Positions 9,666 through 21,152 of a DNA stretch of 64,000 nt are shown in pieces. This DNA comes from Rhynochetos jubatus (Eukaryota > Chordata > Aves > Eurypygiformes > Rhynochetidae). The notes under the pieces were generated by a model. It was not told the origin of the DNA and did not search any database. It was given only the letters and a program-made list of their open reading frames with translations. The translations under genes and the position numbers were made by a program. The stretch is taken from the NCBI GenBank assembly GCA_027574665.1, contig CM050666.1, positions 4,216,001-4,280,000 of the forward strand, written 5' to 3'. The number at the start of each line of letters is the position of its first letter. Positions within the stretch are counted from its first letter, which is position 1.

Positions 9666-12600
9666 TTGGAGAAAACAGGACGGTGTCTTGTCAATCTGTA
9701 GTGTAATCTGTAATGTATTTTTGAGATCTAGTGGTACAGAATGGGCTTGGAAGCATCTCCAGATAGCTGATAGCTGTCTGCCATTGTGATGGCCAGCAGA
9801 AATCTCTCTTGGTGCTGTAGGCAGGTTATATCAGTGGCATTGGTACCCAGTCTTGACAGAGGAATAATCCCAGGTGAGATGGAGAGCAGGGGCCAAGTGA
9901 TGGAAATCCGTTTGCTGAATGGCTTGAGAAGCAATGCAGCTTCTTCTCTGTTATTGTCAGAGTCCTTATTGGGTGATAACTCCTTTTTGGATTCTCCCTA
10001 GCAGAGCACACAGCAATTTCCTGTGATTTCTGATGGCAGTTGTAGGAGCAGGTCCTGTCTTGGGTGTCTCTTCTCAACAACCAAGGTTGGTGTTGCAGCA
10101 CTCTTCGGCACTGGCTGGCATCTGCCCTCCGGGTCAGTGTGATCGATTTAGATGAACACAGAGTTCAGCTGACCTCAGCTCCTCAAAGAAAAGCTGACCC
10201 TGTTTTACACCTCTTTCTTTCCACTGTGCCTCTGTTTGTGTGTTGCTCTGCTTTCTGTCTACCGTGACCCAGCTCTTATGTTTATCTTTGGAACATATTT
10301 TTCCCCCTTTTGTGTGAACCATATGCAAATTCAGTATCTTTCTCTACTGAAGTTTCTGCATCCCTCCCTCCTGTGATCTTGCCCTGGTTTACAATAGAAC
10401 TCTCCCTGGTCAGAGACTGTGCAGCGATGCAGTGAGGGCCTGCTGTCGCCAGAGGCATTTGGAAAACAGCACTCTGCTGCTGAAAGATCCAGATAGCCTT
10501 CCTGAATTGCTGCTGAACACCTTACCCCAAGGGTGTACCTGTTACCCCAAGAGCAGGGCGTGTCACTATTTCACCCCTTCCAAAAGCTGCCAGCTCCAAG
10601 ATCAAGAAGCAACCATGAAACCCTCCAGTTCTGCAGAGGCATTTGCAGGGATCCCAAGTGGTTCCTGTCCCTGAAATAGCTTGGCCTGCTAAATGCTACC
10701 AGCTGAACAAAAAAACCCGCGCGCCGTGACAGGCGGTTTGGGAGGCATTGCTGTGCCAAGTCCCCATTTGCAATACATCATCCCCCTTTCCACAAGTTTC
10801 CCAGGCGATGGGAATGTTTTTCCATCCTTCCCTGCTAATAATGAAGTAAAGTATAAAGTGAGTTATAAAGATGTTTAAAGGAGCTTTTGCCCTGGCCTGG
10901 CCTGGCAGATCTGAGGTCATTCACAGTGCACATTAGTAAATATGTGTGGGGACTTTAGAGCTTTCTTCCAGAGAAACAGCTAATAAAGCTAGTTGCCTGT
11001 GTTTGTTGTTCATGCCAAGACACATTCCAGCATCTGATTATTTTATGTCATTACTTTAATGTGGAAAGAAAGAGAGAAGCGTTAATTTTTCCAGGTGGAT
11101 TGGCCTGTTTCGTAGAGGTCATGGCTTATGGTAGGTGGATTGGTTTAAAACTGACCCAAACTACTATGTCAGTAATAAATGTAGTGTAACTAAACTTTAA
11201 ATTTTGGTGTATAGCTGAAGGGAGAGCTTTTTGAGGAAGGGTACAGCAGCTGAATTGCTGACTTCCATTCTGAGAGATTTCTGCATTTGCACATTCGGTG
11301 TGAAATTGAAAAGGAAAGAAAAAGCGACAATAGCACTGTAATTGCTTAAGTGGCTCAGACTGGAAAGGAAACGTTAGAAACTCTTATAAAAGCCCTCCTT
11401 GTATGTATATATGTAGTACAGAGATACCAAGGAGGAATTTCTGCTCCCTCAGAAGTTCTGTAGTTTGAGAAGAAGGAAGACATTATTCCCAGTTGGAATA
11501 AAATGCCAAGCTTACCGTGTCCTGTAGGCCAACTTAAAAAATGGATTTAATAATACCAAAACACTTTGTCAGGGGAATTAGTCACTTGAACATTTTTATT
11601 GTGGTTAATAATGCAGAAATGTAACAAACATTCTGACATTTCCATGAAAAAAAGTCATAGAAATCAATACTTTTCTTGAGATCTCTGCTCTTTTAAGTTA
11701 ATTACTGTTTCAACTCTTTTAAACCAGCTGTGTCCTCAGTCTGAGGTCCTCGTTCTTAGATATGTGACCAGTCTTCACTCGTGGGAATAGGGAATAATGA
11801 ATTTTGTGTAACTGGATACATGAGTGTGGACTCTCTAAATCAGAAAAAGTCATAGATTCATGTTCTGTAAGTCTGGTTTAATTTTTCACTTTTGTGTCAC
11901 TTCATTGGCATTTCTCTTAATTCTTCCCAACTTAGCCAGAATTGGAAACAGGACATATAAGTCTGGGAATCTGTGGCCAGCTTCTTATCTCTCATTGGTT
12001 TTCCACTACTATAACTTCAATGACGGATCATCTTTTTTTGTTTAAATATTCTGGTGTGAGAGAAACAGAGACCAAAGGACTCTGGATAGTTTATGATGGG
12101 TTACGGGATACAAGTAGAAAATTAGAAGTGATCCATATCCGGTATATTCAACTCTGTTTTCCATTTAATCATGGCAATTCCAGGCGCTGTAAATTTCTAA
12201 ATGTTATTTGAAAACGGAGTGGCTCGTTACAACTGATGTTGCTAATCCTTCTGCTGGCAGTAGCTCCCCGGCTGAAATGACATAATTTGTGACTTGCAGT
12301 GATCAGTGGTAGTGTATGTGGGTTAAATCTAAACCCCAGTTTTCAATGGTTTTGCTCATATCTTACAACACAGTTGTTAACTACTACATGTGGCTGTTAT
12401 GTTTGACGTTAGATGGTGAAGAAGTGAAAATAAATATTTAAAACCCAATTATGTGTGGTCCTGCCAAACAGAATGGAGATAGCAGGCTGGTGTCCAATAT
12501 TCTTAACTGGAACTACATGGCTTTTGGTTCTAACTGAACATGGAAATTCTTGTATTACACTGTGCATTATGAGGGCTTTCCAGCTTGTAAAGTGTGTTGT

Positions 12601-15167
12601 AAAAAGACTAGTCATTATTTTTCCAGGTCTGAGGATAGACAAGAATAATAGGTCTCTTTTTCAAGATACTAGGGAAAACTTTTCTTTATAAGCAGTAAAG
12701 CAAGATTGGCTGTTCCTGACAACTGTCTAAGCCTGGTCTAAACTGTAATACAGGATTCCTGTCGAGAAATTATCTGTAAATTTTCATCAAAAATTCTTTG
12801 AGATTCCATATTTGATGTTTCCTAAACTTCTGCTGGAGACACATTTCTTACTGCAGCAGCTGCAGCTGTGAAGGTCGTGAGCAGCACTTTACAAGTTTGG
12901 GCATGTATTTAGTCAGATCAGCCCACTTTCAAACTTCGTGTTGAAAATGTGGATTTATTTATTTGAAACATGAATTGGAATATATGGGCTTCGGCATTTG
13001 GTGGAATGTTGCAGAGATGAGCCCAAGGAGGTGGATGCTTTGGATCTTGATCAGAACTTTAAAAGTGAAAAAATCAGATTTGTTCTAGTCCTGAAAAACT
13101 GGTTCCAGTATAGAAGGTGGAATATCGTTACTGATCTGTGTTGGTAGGCTCAGATTATTTAATCCCACTGTGTTAGCACCTTCTTCAAAAGTGGTGTTTA
13201 GTATGGCTCTCCTCTAATCCACATTTTTGGTTCTGTTCTGCATTTGTGAAAGCTTCTTATCAAAAGGAATAATTTCAAGGACTGTATGCAGGTTTGAAAA
13301 GAGAAATTAAAAGCACTGGCAAGGCAAAAGAGATCTCTCAGGTTGGTTGCCCAGCTTTCTTAACAAACTGCTGAAGTTTAAACATGGCCTTGCTCCTTCA
13401 GCCCAGCTTCTCTTTCTTCCTGGCTTCAGCTGTGGAAAAAATAACAATAAAAATTTGTATTGTAGTGCAGAATGTAATGTTCACAATGTCCAGGATTTAC
13501 CCATCACAAAAAAAAACCCAGGACCATGGTCTAGATCTTGGACAGGCTCCAGGGGTTGGGTATCGGCAAACCCTATGGGTCTGTTTGGGGTTTTTTTTTG
13601 TTGGTCTCTTATACAAAGAACGCAAGTTTGAAAAGAGGAAGCATTCTCAGTGTTCAGAAACTGCTTCACACCCATCATCAAGCTGTAAGCACTGTGGCAA
13701 ATGGACAGGATGGACACAGTAATGTGGGACACACCAGAAAACCACGAATGACCTGCAGTGATTTCTCTGCTGGGCAGCAAAAGCAGTTGATCAAAGCCCT
13801 GGGATACGTTACACCATGCATCTTGGAAACCCTTCAAAACCCCCAGGGTTGGATGTGCCTCCTGATATTTGTGAAACTATTAGAAAGCAAGGAAGGATGG
13901 AAATGCATATGTGCTGGAAAATGGCCTTTTGGTTCCCATCAGATTGTTTCAGTGGTATTTTCTTGAATTGTCCTGAATATCTTGGGTATGAGGGGAGAAG
14001 AAGGAAATTTGCAGCACTTAACATTTCAGGAATAGTTAACTTTTTGACAGTGGTATTGGTAGAAAATGAGATTGTTCAAAGAAACCGGCTTGCTCCTTTT
14101 TGTAGCCTTGAGTCCCTTTTGAGTTACTTTTTCAACAGCAACAAGAGATTCTTACACCCTCCGCATTGTCCCATAGCTCAGAGTGAAAGCTACCTTCTCA
14201 CCGCATGTGCTCGCTTTTAGTGAGGCTCTCACCTCCGAAGAAAAGTAGACTTTTGACCCAAGTGGTTTCACAAAACTTGGAAACATTTCCTCTGTAACTG
14301 TTTGCATGGCTGGGGGAATAACAGGAAAAAAATTCTTTGATGTCCTTCTTCCAAACACATGAATTCCTGGGAAAATTACCTTTACAGGCTAGTTGGGCAC
14401 TAATAAGTGGTATGTGCAAAGTGCTAATTATGAACTCTGCGCAGCAGCAGTAGCAACTGGGAAGTTGAACCTGTGGCCCATGGTGCTGGGCAGTGTTTAC
14501 TGGGCAGTGTCAGAGAGACTTTGCTTGGTGTTTGAAATGTGTACCAGATATTTAAAATGAACAAACAAACAAAAAAACTACAAAGCAGATTATTTTCCCG
14601 TGGCTTTCTGATTATTATTTTTGTTGCTGAAATGAAGTTGTGTTCTGAACTTCTTCAGATGCTTCCCCCCAGCTCTGTGTCCACCTCCAAAGTGGCCTTG
14701 CGTCCGGACAGTTCATGGAAGAAGCTGGGCCATTGCAGTGCTCTAGGGCTGAGTTAAGGATTTGAAGTTCTTTGCACTGACTTTTCTGGACATACCCTGG
14801 GGACCCAGGATGCTCTGGTTGCAGAACAATCTACCTTTCATACAGTCCTAAATCCTGCTGGGGTGTGGGAACCTGAAAACCAAACTTGCTCAGCAGTAGA
14901 GGGCTGATAAGAAGGTGGAAGAACGAGCTGACTGATAATGCAGTAGATTTGGGTAACCCACATGGTTTATGTTAGGATTTTGTTGAGGCCAGCATGTCTC
15001 TAAGGAACATCTCAATGTTTGACACATTTGGACACTGCAGGTTTCTGATGCAATTTCTGGACCAGTTTAGATCATGGTTGCTTGCCTTTGGTGAAGTTGT
15101 ATCAATAAGAGCGTGTCATGAAAAGAAAGGATCCGATAGCTGCTCAGATCTGCCCCACTAAAGTGCG
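9666..15167. other. Long unique stretch, no gene seen
   Basis: There is no recognised repeat over 5.5 kb. Several overlapping open frames at 13347-14220 lie in different frames on both strands and show no family resemblance. A perfect 12-base palindrome with two CAGCTG E-boxes lies at 12857-12868. From 11000 to 13300 the sequence is AT-rich and bland. Confidence 0.5.
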
Positions 15168-15227
15168 TCCAGATGGACAGATGACCTCCAGAGGTCCCTT
15201 CCAGCCTAAATTATTCAGTGACTCTGC
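15168..15227 (+). mobile_element. CR1 LINE, short worn 3' tail
   Basis: AGATGGACAGATGACCTCCA, then GAGGTCCCTTCCAGCC, AAATTATTCAGTGACTCTG. This matches the last 60 bases of CR1 in plus orientation, including the terminal ATTCTGTGATTCTG-like repeat with substitutions. It is older than the copy at 4778-4873, judging by the worn terminus. Confidence 0.82.
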
Positions 15228-15599
15228 CTCTGGCATTCCAGAGGGAGTGTTAGGTGAAACTGGGACCATCCCATATGGGGAGGAGGATAGAGTTATATCT
15301 GCAAGTCCTGCATCTTGACCCCATCCTCTGCCCTGGTCATCCATCACTGGGCACTGGTATTTTATTCTACCAGTATGTCAATCACCATTTCAATTAGTGA
15401 GTGGGAGGAGAAGAGTGTGGATGATAGCACCCAATCTTCCATTTGATTTAGGATGAATCACACTTAAGGGGGCATCTGAGGTTAAAGAACACAGGATTCT
15501 GGACACATGTATAAATCAACAGGCTTGAGGTTTTCATTATTCACCTTCTAGTGTATGAAGTGATATGACTCATTGGATCATAGAAGAGATCAAATAGCT
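15228..15599. other. Unique sequence, no gene seen
   Basis: No recognisable frame, repeat or RNA gene. Confidence 0.5.
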
Positions 15600-16015
15600 T
15601 TGTTGCTAATAATTCTTTCCTTGACCCATTCCCTGGCACATTAGGTTTGTAAACAGAGTTTTAATGGCATCCCTTGGAAGTAATAACATCACGCCTTTAT
15701 AGCACCTTGGCTGACTGTATGCTGTAACTGTGCTTGCATTTAATCCTTAGCTGTTTGTGGGAACTAATGTGCTTTCATATCTAAAGTCTTCAGTTATTGC
15801 CTTTTTGAGATTGATCATCTCTAGTTACTCTGCCTCCCGCCCTCCTCTTCCACAGATGACATTTGAACCCTCCTGGGAGCCCACAACTCAGCTTTCCCTA
15901 AATGATAAGCGCTCCCTGTAATATTCTGGTGGAGATAACATGCTTGAACTTCAGTGTGTTGTTAATGTCTAATGACCTCATGGCGCCATTTATTGTTTTA
16001 TGGCTAAATCATGAT
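15600..16015. promoter_or_regulatory. Candidate conserved non-coding element
   Basis: This is a transposon-free AT-rich segment with closely spaced motif-like words: a forkhead-type TGTAAACA (15648-15655), a GATA-type TGATAAG (15903-15909), and TAATG/ATTA homeodomain-type cores towards the end. The texture resembles vertebrate enhancers. The call rests on pattern only; no conservation could be measured. Confidence 0.25.
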
Positions 16016-18660
16016 TGTTCATTAACAAAAGTAGCATTAGTCCATGTGCCAACTTTGGACAGAGGAAAAGGGTAAAGCAAAGTGGCACGATGGAGGGTAA
16101 TAAGAATATGGTACCTATGGTAGCAATGATAGCAAACTTCCTGCTGGTTTCTGGGCTGGTTCTGTGCAGCTGCTGTGGTGGAGAAGCCTCAGGTGGAGGG
16201 AGAGCATCTCTCTCCAGTACAGGGCTCTGGTGATGGCAGTGATGAAGTGCCAGGGTCACAGCATGCTGTGGCTTTAAAAGGGCACAGTGTTTAACAACAC
16301 CCAAATTGTTATGCTCTGATACTGCAGCATATCACCCTTTGCAGTCTGCTTTGTGTTGCCTTGTTTGCCTTTGCGTCTGTCTCATTTGCTGCCTGCTAGA
16401 GCGGTACTCGCCTGTACCACACCACCTTTACTCTGCCTGCCCAGGCTGCGAGGAGGACTTGCATATGGTGTTGGTGGTCCCCAGGGTAGGAAACACCATA
16501 TTCAAGGGGTAGACGTGGGAAAAAGAACACCCCAGTCTCCATCAGAGGGTTGAACTTCTTGGAAACTGGTGCCAGCCCTTCTTGTGAGATCAGATTGATG
16601 GGAGAGTGTCTGGTGATGGAGAGCCATGACCCATCTGGTTCACTGTCCAGAACAGGATCCTGTCATCATATCCAGTGATGGGAGTCTTCTGATATTGGTG
16701 ATGGGAAAGGTTCAGATGGCATTTGCAGACTGCAGTCCTCAGGAGCTGGGTCTTGGTCCCAGGTAGCTGAGAACTGAGGAAATGCTTAGAGCAAGAGCGT
16801 GGTAAACAAGATGTGGGAATAAGTAGGAGGTATTGCTCATCCTGCTTGGGGCTGCTGCAAGTCCCTCTGTATTTTTTTGCTTTTTACTGGCTTGTGGGCT
16901 CATTTGCCCTCAGTTATACCTAACAAAGGGGGCTTTCTCCTTTAAAACAGCAGAAAATGGTCAGTTTGCACTGTAGAGAGAATAGCTATATTTAAGATAT
17001 TTTTTTGGCCTTCCCTACCTTCCATATGTTTATTCAGATACAAGAAATAAGCAGATCAAGGGGAAAAAAAAAAGTAGCTTCCTACCTGCCCATCCCTTTT
17101 ATTTCTATACCTTCCAAAAAATGGAGATATCTGGGTAGGGAGAGGAGGAAATGGGGGTGAAGGAAAGAAGGTTGAGAACTGTCAGTGTAGAACTCTTTTA
17201 TCTCTTTGCAGAGATAAAAGGTGAAACAGTCGCAGAAATGTTGTTTCACAACCTTTTTTTAACAGTAGCTAATTTATTCATGGGTTGATGGACACCCAAA
17301 GGCAGCCATGAACTCTGTGGTGGTCACCAAAGGGGGCTTTAGCTGCACTGCAGTTGTAAGTCTACTTATAGCCTGGAATCTCAGCTGTTGCAGATATATG
17401 GACCAAGGAGCTTAAGAGTCCACGAAAGGGAAAACTCTGAACAATGAGCTGTGGGCAGGTGTCTGGGAGTGTCGGGGTTGCTCCACCTCATCCGAAGGAT
17501 GTTCTGTGTCAGAGGTTTCATGTTATCACTGTTTTGGTCAGTTCCTATAGTTAATGCACAAGTTTTTGCATTGAAGGAGACCTAACAAAAGACTACTCAG
17601 ACCTGCATATAAATAGCTTTTGGGCTGCCTTAGATTTATATATATTGGTTAAGCAAACTTACATGAATAAACAATAGCAATATAATGACCTTTTTATAGA
17701 TTGCACTGTACATGCAACAGAGCTGCCTGGTATATTTATTCCAGCTTGTAAACCATGTGTATATGGTACAGGATGTGTACTCTTCATCATTTACAGTTGT
17801 TTAAATGGAGGCTTTTGTGGTGGTTCTGTCATGCAAGAAAACACTACAAGCCTGGGGCAAAAAGTATTAGGTGTCAGGGGATGGATGTATTAAGCAGGAA
17901 ATTTAATTAAAAGACCATCATGATACCTTCTAGCTAAAGAGTATGTTCAGTCAGAAACAGATTAAAGCTGAATCACCATCTGAGATCCATGAAAAACTTT
18001 TGGGTGGAGGCTAGGGTAGTTAGATACCTAGTACCTATGGACAGGGGTATTTAACTTCCATTAAAGTCTCTGGAGAGGTTGGTAGTAACCTGAAGGCTGA
18101 ATTTATCTCTGTTCTTGTAAAATTACTGCCTTTTTTTAGGAGTGAACTTGGTTTATGGAGAAAAAACTTCACTCTGATGTGTACTAGATACTGACTTTGG
18201 GATGCATGCTGAGCTCTTGCCAGCTCTGCTCTGGAGGAGTATGGACCAGAGAGCAGCAATGAGCAGCCCTTGGAGGACTAATAGGGCTAAGGTGGGGAAT
18301 TTTGCCCCAAATCTTGTATATCTCTTGGAAAGACAGACTGTTTCCCATTCTTTTCTCTCTGCCCTTCCCCATGAATATAGACAGGAACTGCAAGAGCATC
18401 TCCAGTATTTAGGAACACAGAAACCTCGGGTGAGAGGACAAATAATTCATTCATGCTGATGGATTTCCCCCATGGGTAGTTTATTCCAGAACAGCACATC
18501 CAAACAGAACCCGATCAGTAATGTCCAGCTCTTCCCAGCTATGGAATGCAAGGTGTTTCCAGAGAAGTAATTGCCTCTGTTTTATCCCACAAGGGAAACC
18601 AAAGCAGAGCAGAGTAGTTGATTTACCCAGGCCAAAAGCGAACATCAGGCTCCAGAACCT
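16016..18660. other. Unique sequence, no gene seen
   Basis: Short frames only. The part from 17600 to 17800 is AT-rich with TATATA words and could be a further non-coding element. No repeat was recognised. Confidence 0.5.
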
Positions 18661-19592
18661 ATCAGAATGTTAGAATCCTGAAATGGTTTGGATTGAAAAG
18701 GATCTTGAAGACCATCCAGTTCCAACCCTCATGCCATGGGCAGGGACACCTTCCACTAGACCAGGTTGCTCCAAGCCTCATCCAGCCTGGCCTTGAACAC
18801 TTCCAGGGATGGGACATCCACAGCTTCTCTGGGCAACCTGTCCCAGTGCCCCCCACCCTCCCCGGGAAGAACTTTTTCCTGATATCTAATCTAAATCTCC
18901 CCGTTTTCAGTTTAAACCCATTACCCCTTGTCCTGTCACTACAGGCCCTTGGAAAAGGTCCCCCTCCAGCTTTCTTGTAGCCCCTTCAGGTATTGGAAGA
19001 TGCTATAAGGTCTCCCCAGAGCCTTCTCTTCTCCAGGCTGGACAAGCCCAACTCTCTCAGACTGTCCCCACAGCAGAGGTGCTCCAGCCCCTCAGAGCAT
19101 CTTTGTGACTTCCTCTGGACTTGTTCCAACAGGTCCATGTCCTTATGTTGAGGGCTCCATAGCTGGACACAGAACTGCAGGGGGGTCTCCGCAGAGTAGA
19201 GTGGGATAATCCCCTCCCTTGACCTGCTGGCCATGCTTCTTTTCGTACAGCCCAGGGTATAGGTGGCTTTTTGGGCTACCAGCGCATGCTGCCAGCTCAT
19301 GCTGAGCTTCTCATCAACCAACACCCCCAAGTCCTTCTCAGGGCTGTTCTCAATCCATTCTCCACCCAGCCTGTACGTGTGCTGGGGATTGCCCCGATCC
19401 ATGTGCAGGACCTTGCACTTGGCCTTATTGAACTTCATGTGGTTGGCACAGGCCCACCTCTCCAGTCTGTCCAGGTCCCTCTGGATGACATCCCTTCCCT
19501 CCAGCATGTTAACTGCAGCGCACAGCTTGGAGTCATCAGCAAACTGGCAAACTTGGGGTATAGTAATGTTCCTCTTAAGCAGCTACTAGCTT
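18661..19592 (-). mobile_element. CR1 LINE, 5'-truncated copy
   Basis: The minus strand carries the end of CR1 ORF2, starting just upstream of the reverse-transcriptase FADD box, followed by the 3' untranslated region with CTAGTGGAAGGTGTCCCTGC. It finishes at 18661 in a degraded form of the ATTCTATG terminal repeat. The left (5') border near 19560-19592 is uncertain because the sequence stops resembling CR1 soon after the FADD box. The length of about 0.93 kb against 4-5 kb for a full element is usual 5' truncation. The subfamily resembles those common in neoavian birds, by memory of the consensus. Confidence 0.95.
18986..19549 (-). pseudogene. CR1 ORF2 C-terminal fragment (reverse transcriptase end)
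   Basis: The open frame holds the catalytic FADD (complement of 19532-19543) and, downstream, the family blocks [49 protein letters not shown] and [19 protein letters not shown]. In an intact element these form the thumb and C-terminal part of the ORF2 protein, which copies the LINE RNA into DNA. The fragment lacks the endonuclease and most of the polymerase. Compared with the family, part of the YSALVRPHLEYCVQ region is missing, and the frame is lost near 18990-19003, where one base seems deleted before the usual YLKG block. Just upstream of FADD, AAGTTTGC seems duplicated as CAGTTTGC. It is not functional. Confidence 0.9.
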
Positions 19593-20354
19593 GAATGAAC
19601 CTCAGGTCTGTTCCATTAAGGTCATCTCTGGACCTTCCATGTAAATGGACCCCCTGGAGCTGCTATTTGCTCCACCATCAGCACTTTGATGTCTGGGTGA
19701 TGCCTGCCGAGAACATGCAGCCTTTGTTTTCTGAACTTTCATCCTGCTCCGTGATGCTTCTGCATCACAGAATTTTGTGTCTTCCCTCCTCTCTGCCTCC
19801 TTGCACACCGCCCAGGACAGCTGGCTCCATGACCGAGACCAGAAAGGCACATTACAGCATTATTAGCCTCTTCTTTTGTATCCTATGGAGTGAGAGCAAC
19901 TGCTGAGCCCTCTTCGCCTTCAAATGTTTAACAGATTGGCCCATGTCTAATTTCTGCTGCTGTGTTTACAGAAGGTGGAGGATGAAGGGAAAAGGGGGGC
20001 TGCTGCACGAGGGAGGAGGGCATGCAGAAAAAAAGAAATTACCAACCCTCCATCAAAGAGCTGCTTTCCTACTTGTGGTTTCAAAATGCTTCCTCCTTCC
20101 CCAGCTATCCTGTAATCACTCTCCAACATTCACCAGAGCAGTGTTTACATCCAGCCCTATTACCGGCAGGGGAGACAGGAGAAATTAAGGGCTCCCATGC
20201 CCCATTATTTCTCCCTCTTCCCCCTCCTCTCCCCCTCCCACAAGCAGACACACTTCTCTCCCCTTACCCCTTTTCATCAAACGTCTCCAATTCATGAAGG
20301 AGTAAAAGCTCTTTAATGGGATTCCGCAGATCTTAAAATCCAGGTGGTTTGTTT
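19593..20354. other. Unique sequence with pyrimidine-rich patch
   Basis: A C/T-rich patch lies at about 20209-20240. A good acceptor-like sequence ends at about 19971 (TGTGTTTACAG) but no matching donor was found. No gene was recognised. Confidence 0.5.
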
Positions 20355-20372
20355 AAAAAAAAAAAAAAAAAA
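20355..20372. repeat. Poly(A) tract, 18 bases
   Basis: This is an uninterrupted A-run between GGTTTGTTT and GAGTAGAG. No retroposon body was recognised next to it. Confidence 0.9.
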
Positions 20373-20656
20373 GAGTAGAGTTAAAAAACCCCTTGGAAAT
20401 AAATACCACCAGCTCGCTCTTTTTGGCTTCTTTGTTCCTTTTCCACGTTGTCTTGAACCTTTTTCTCCTCCACAACTCTGCTTGGCAGCCGGGGTGAACT
20501 GAAGTTTGACTTGGATGGCTAGTGAGACCACACAGAGTTCACCCTGGCTGGAATTAATTTCCGATGTACAGCTGAAGAATCCCATGCGCACACACAAACA
20601 CAGCGAGCCCTTGCATTTCCTTTTGATTTCCTTCTTGTGCTTCCTTCCCCAGATAC

Positions 20657-20835
20657 CCTTTTTATCAGAAGCAGAGCGAGCTGCAATGCCACTGCAGACG
20701 CTGTCAAGGCGAGAGGCTCTGACCCAGCGTGGCAGCAGAGCCGGGGGAAGGCGGAGGCTCTTAGATGTTGGGCAGGCAAGCAGACGTGTGAAAAATGGCG
20801 AATGTTGGACAACAATAAATGTGGATTATGACTTT
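20657..20835 (+). other. Candidate terminal exon
   Basis: A long pyrimidine tract ending in CTTCCTTCCCCAG reads as a strong splice acceptor. It is followed by a purine-rich segment open in two frames (one begins IPFLSEAERAAMPLQ) and then AATAAA at 20814-20819. The frames run on past that signal and give no recognised domain. It could be the last exon of a long non-coding RNA, or chance. No upstream exon could be assigned. Confidence 0.2.
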
Positions 20836-20959
20836 TTTTTAATGAAGGGTAAAAAAGGATAGTCATCTGGTACTGGCACTTGATGGGGACTTGAGGTCTG
20901 ATTCCAATTCCTTGTTTAACCACAGATTTCCTCTAAATAATTCTTGTAATCTCTTGATT

Positions 20960-21152
20960 CCCCAGCTGAGGTCAGGGGCCCATTGTTCTACACACTGTAA
21001 CAACACAATGGGACACAGTTCCTGCCCCAAAGAGCTTACAGTGAAAACAATCAAAGAATGAAAAAGAAACCCAGGCTTGCCTGAAGTTACACCCTGGTGT
21101 TAAATTGAAGATTAGAACCAGACCTCCTGACTCTCTAGGTTTTGACTCTTCT
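20960..21152. mobile_element. Ancient amniote repeat (MIR/L2/L3 type)
   Basis: The segment contains GGGGCCCATTGTTCTACACA, CCTGCCCCAAAGAGCTTACA, an acidic-looking middle with CTTGCCTGAAGTTACACC, and GATTAGAACCAGACCTCCTG followed by ACTCTCTAGG. These words, in this order, are known from a very old repeat group shared by turtles, crocodilians, birds and mammals. Which member of the group it is cannot be settled by eye, so the strand is left open. It is too diverged to be recent. Confidence 0.6.

Noticed and set aside
13347-14220. Chain of overlapping open frames on the plus strand, one with a CKHCGKWTGW peptide
   Set aside because: Frames shift repeatedly, the cysteine pattern does not fit a known zinc motif, and a minus-strand frame overlaps.
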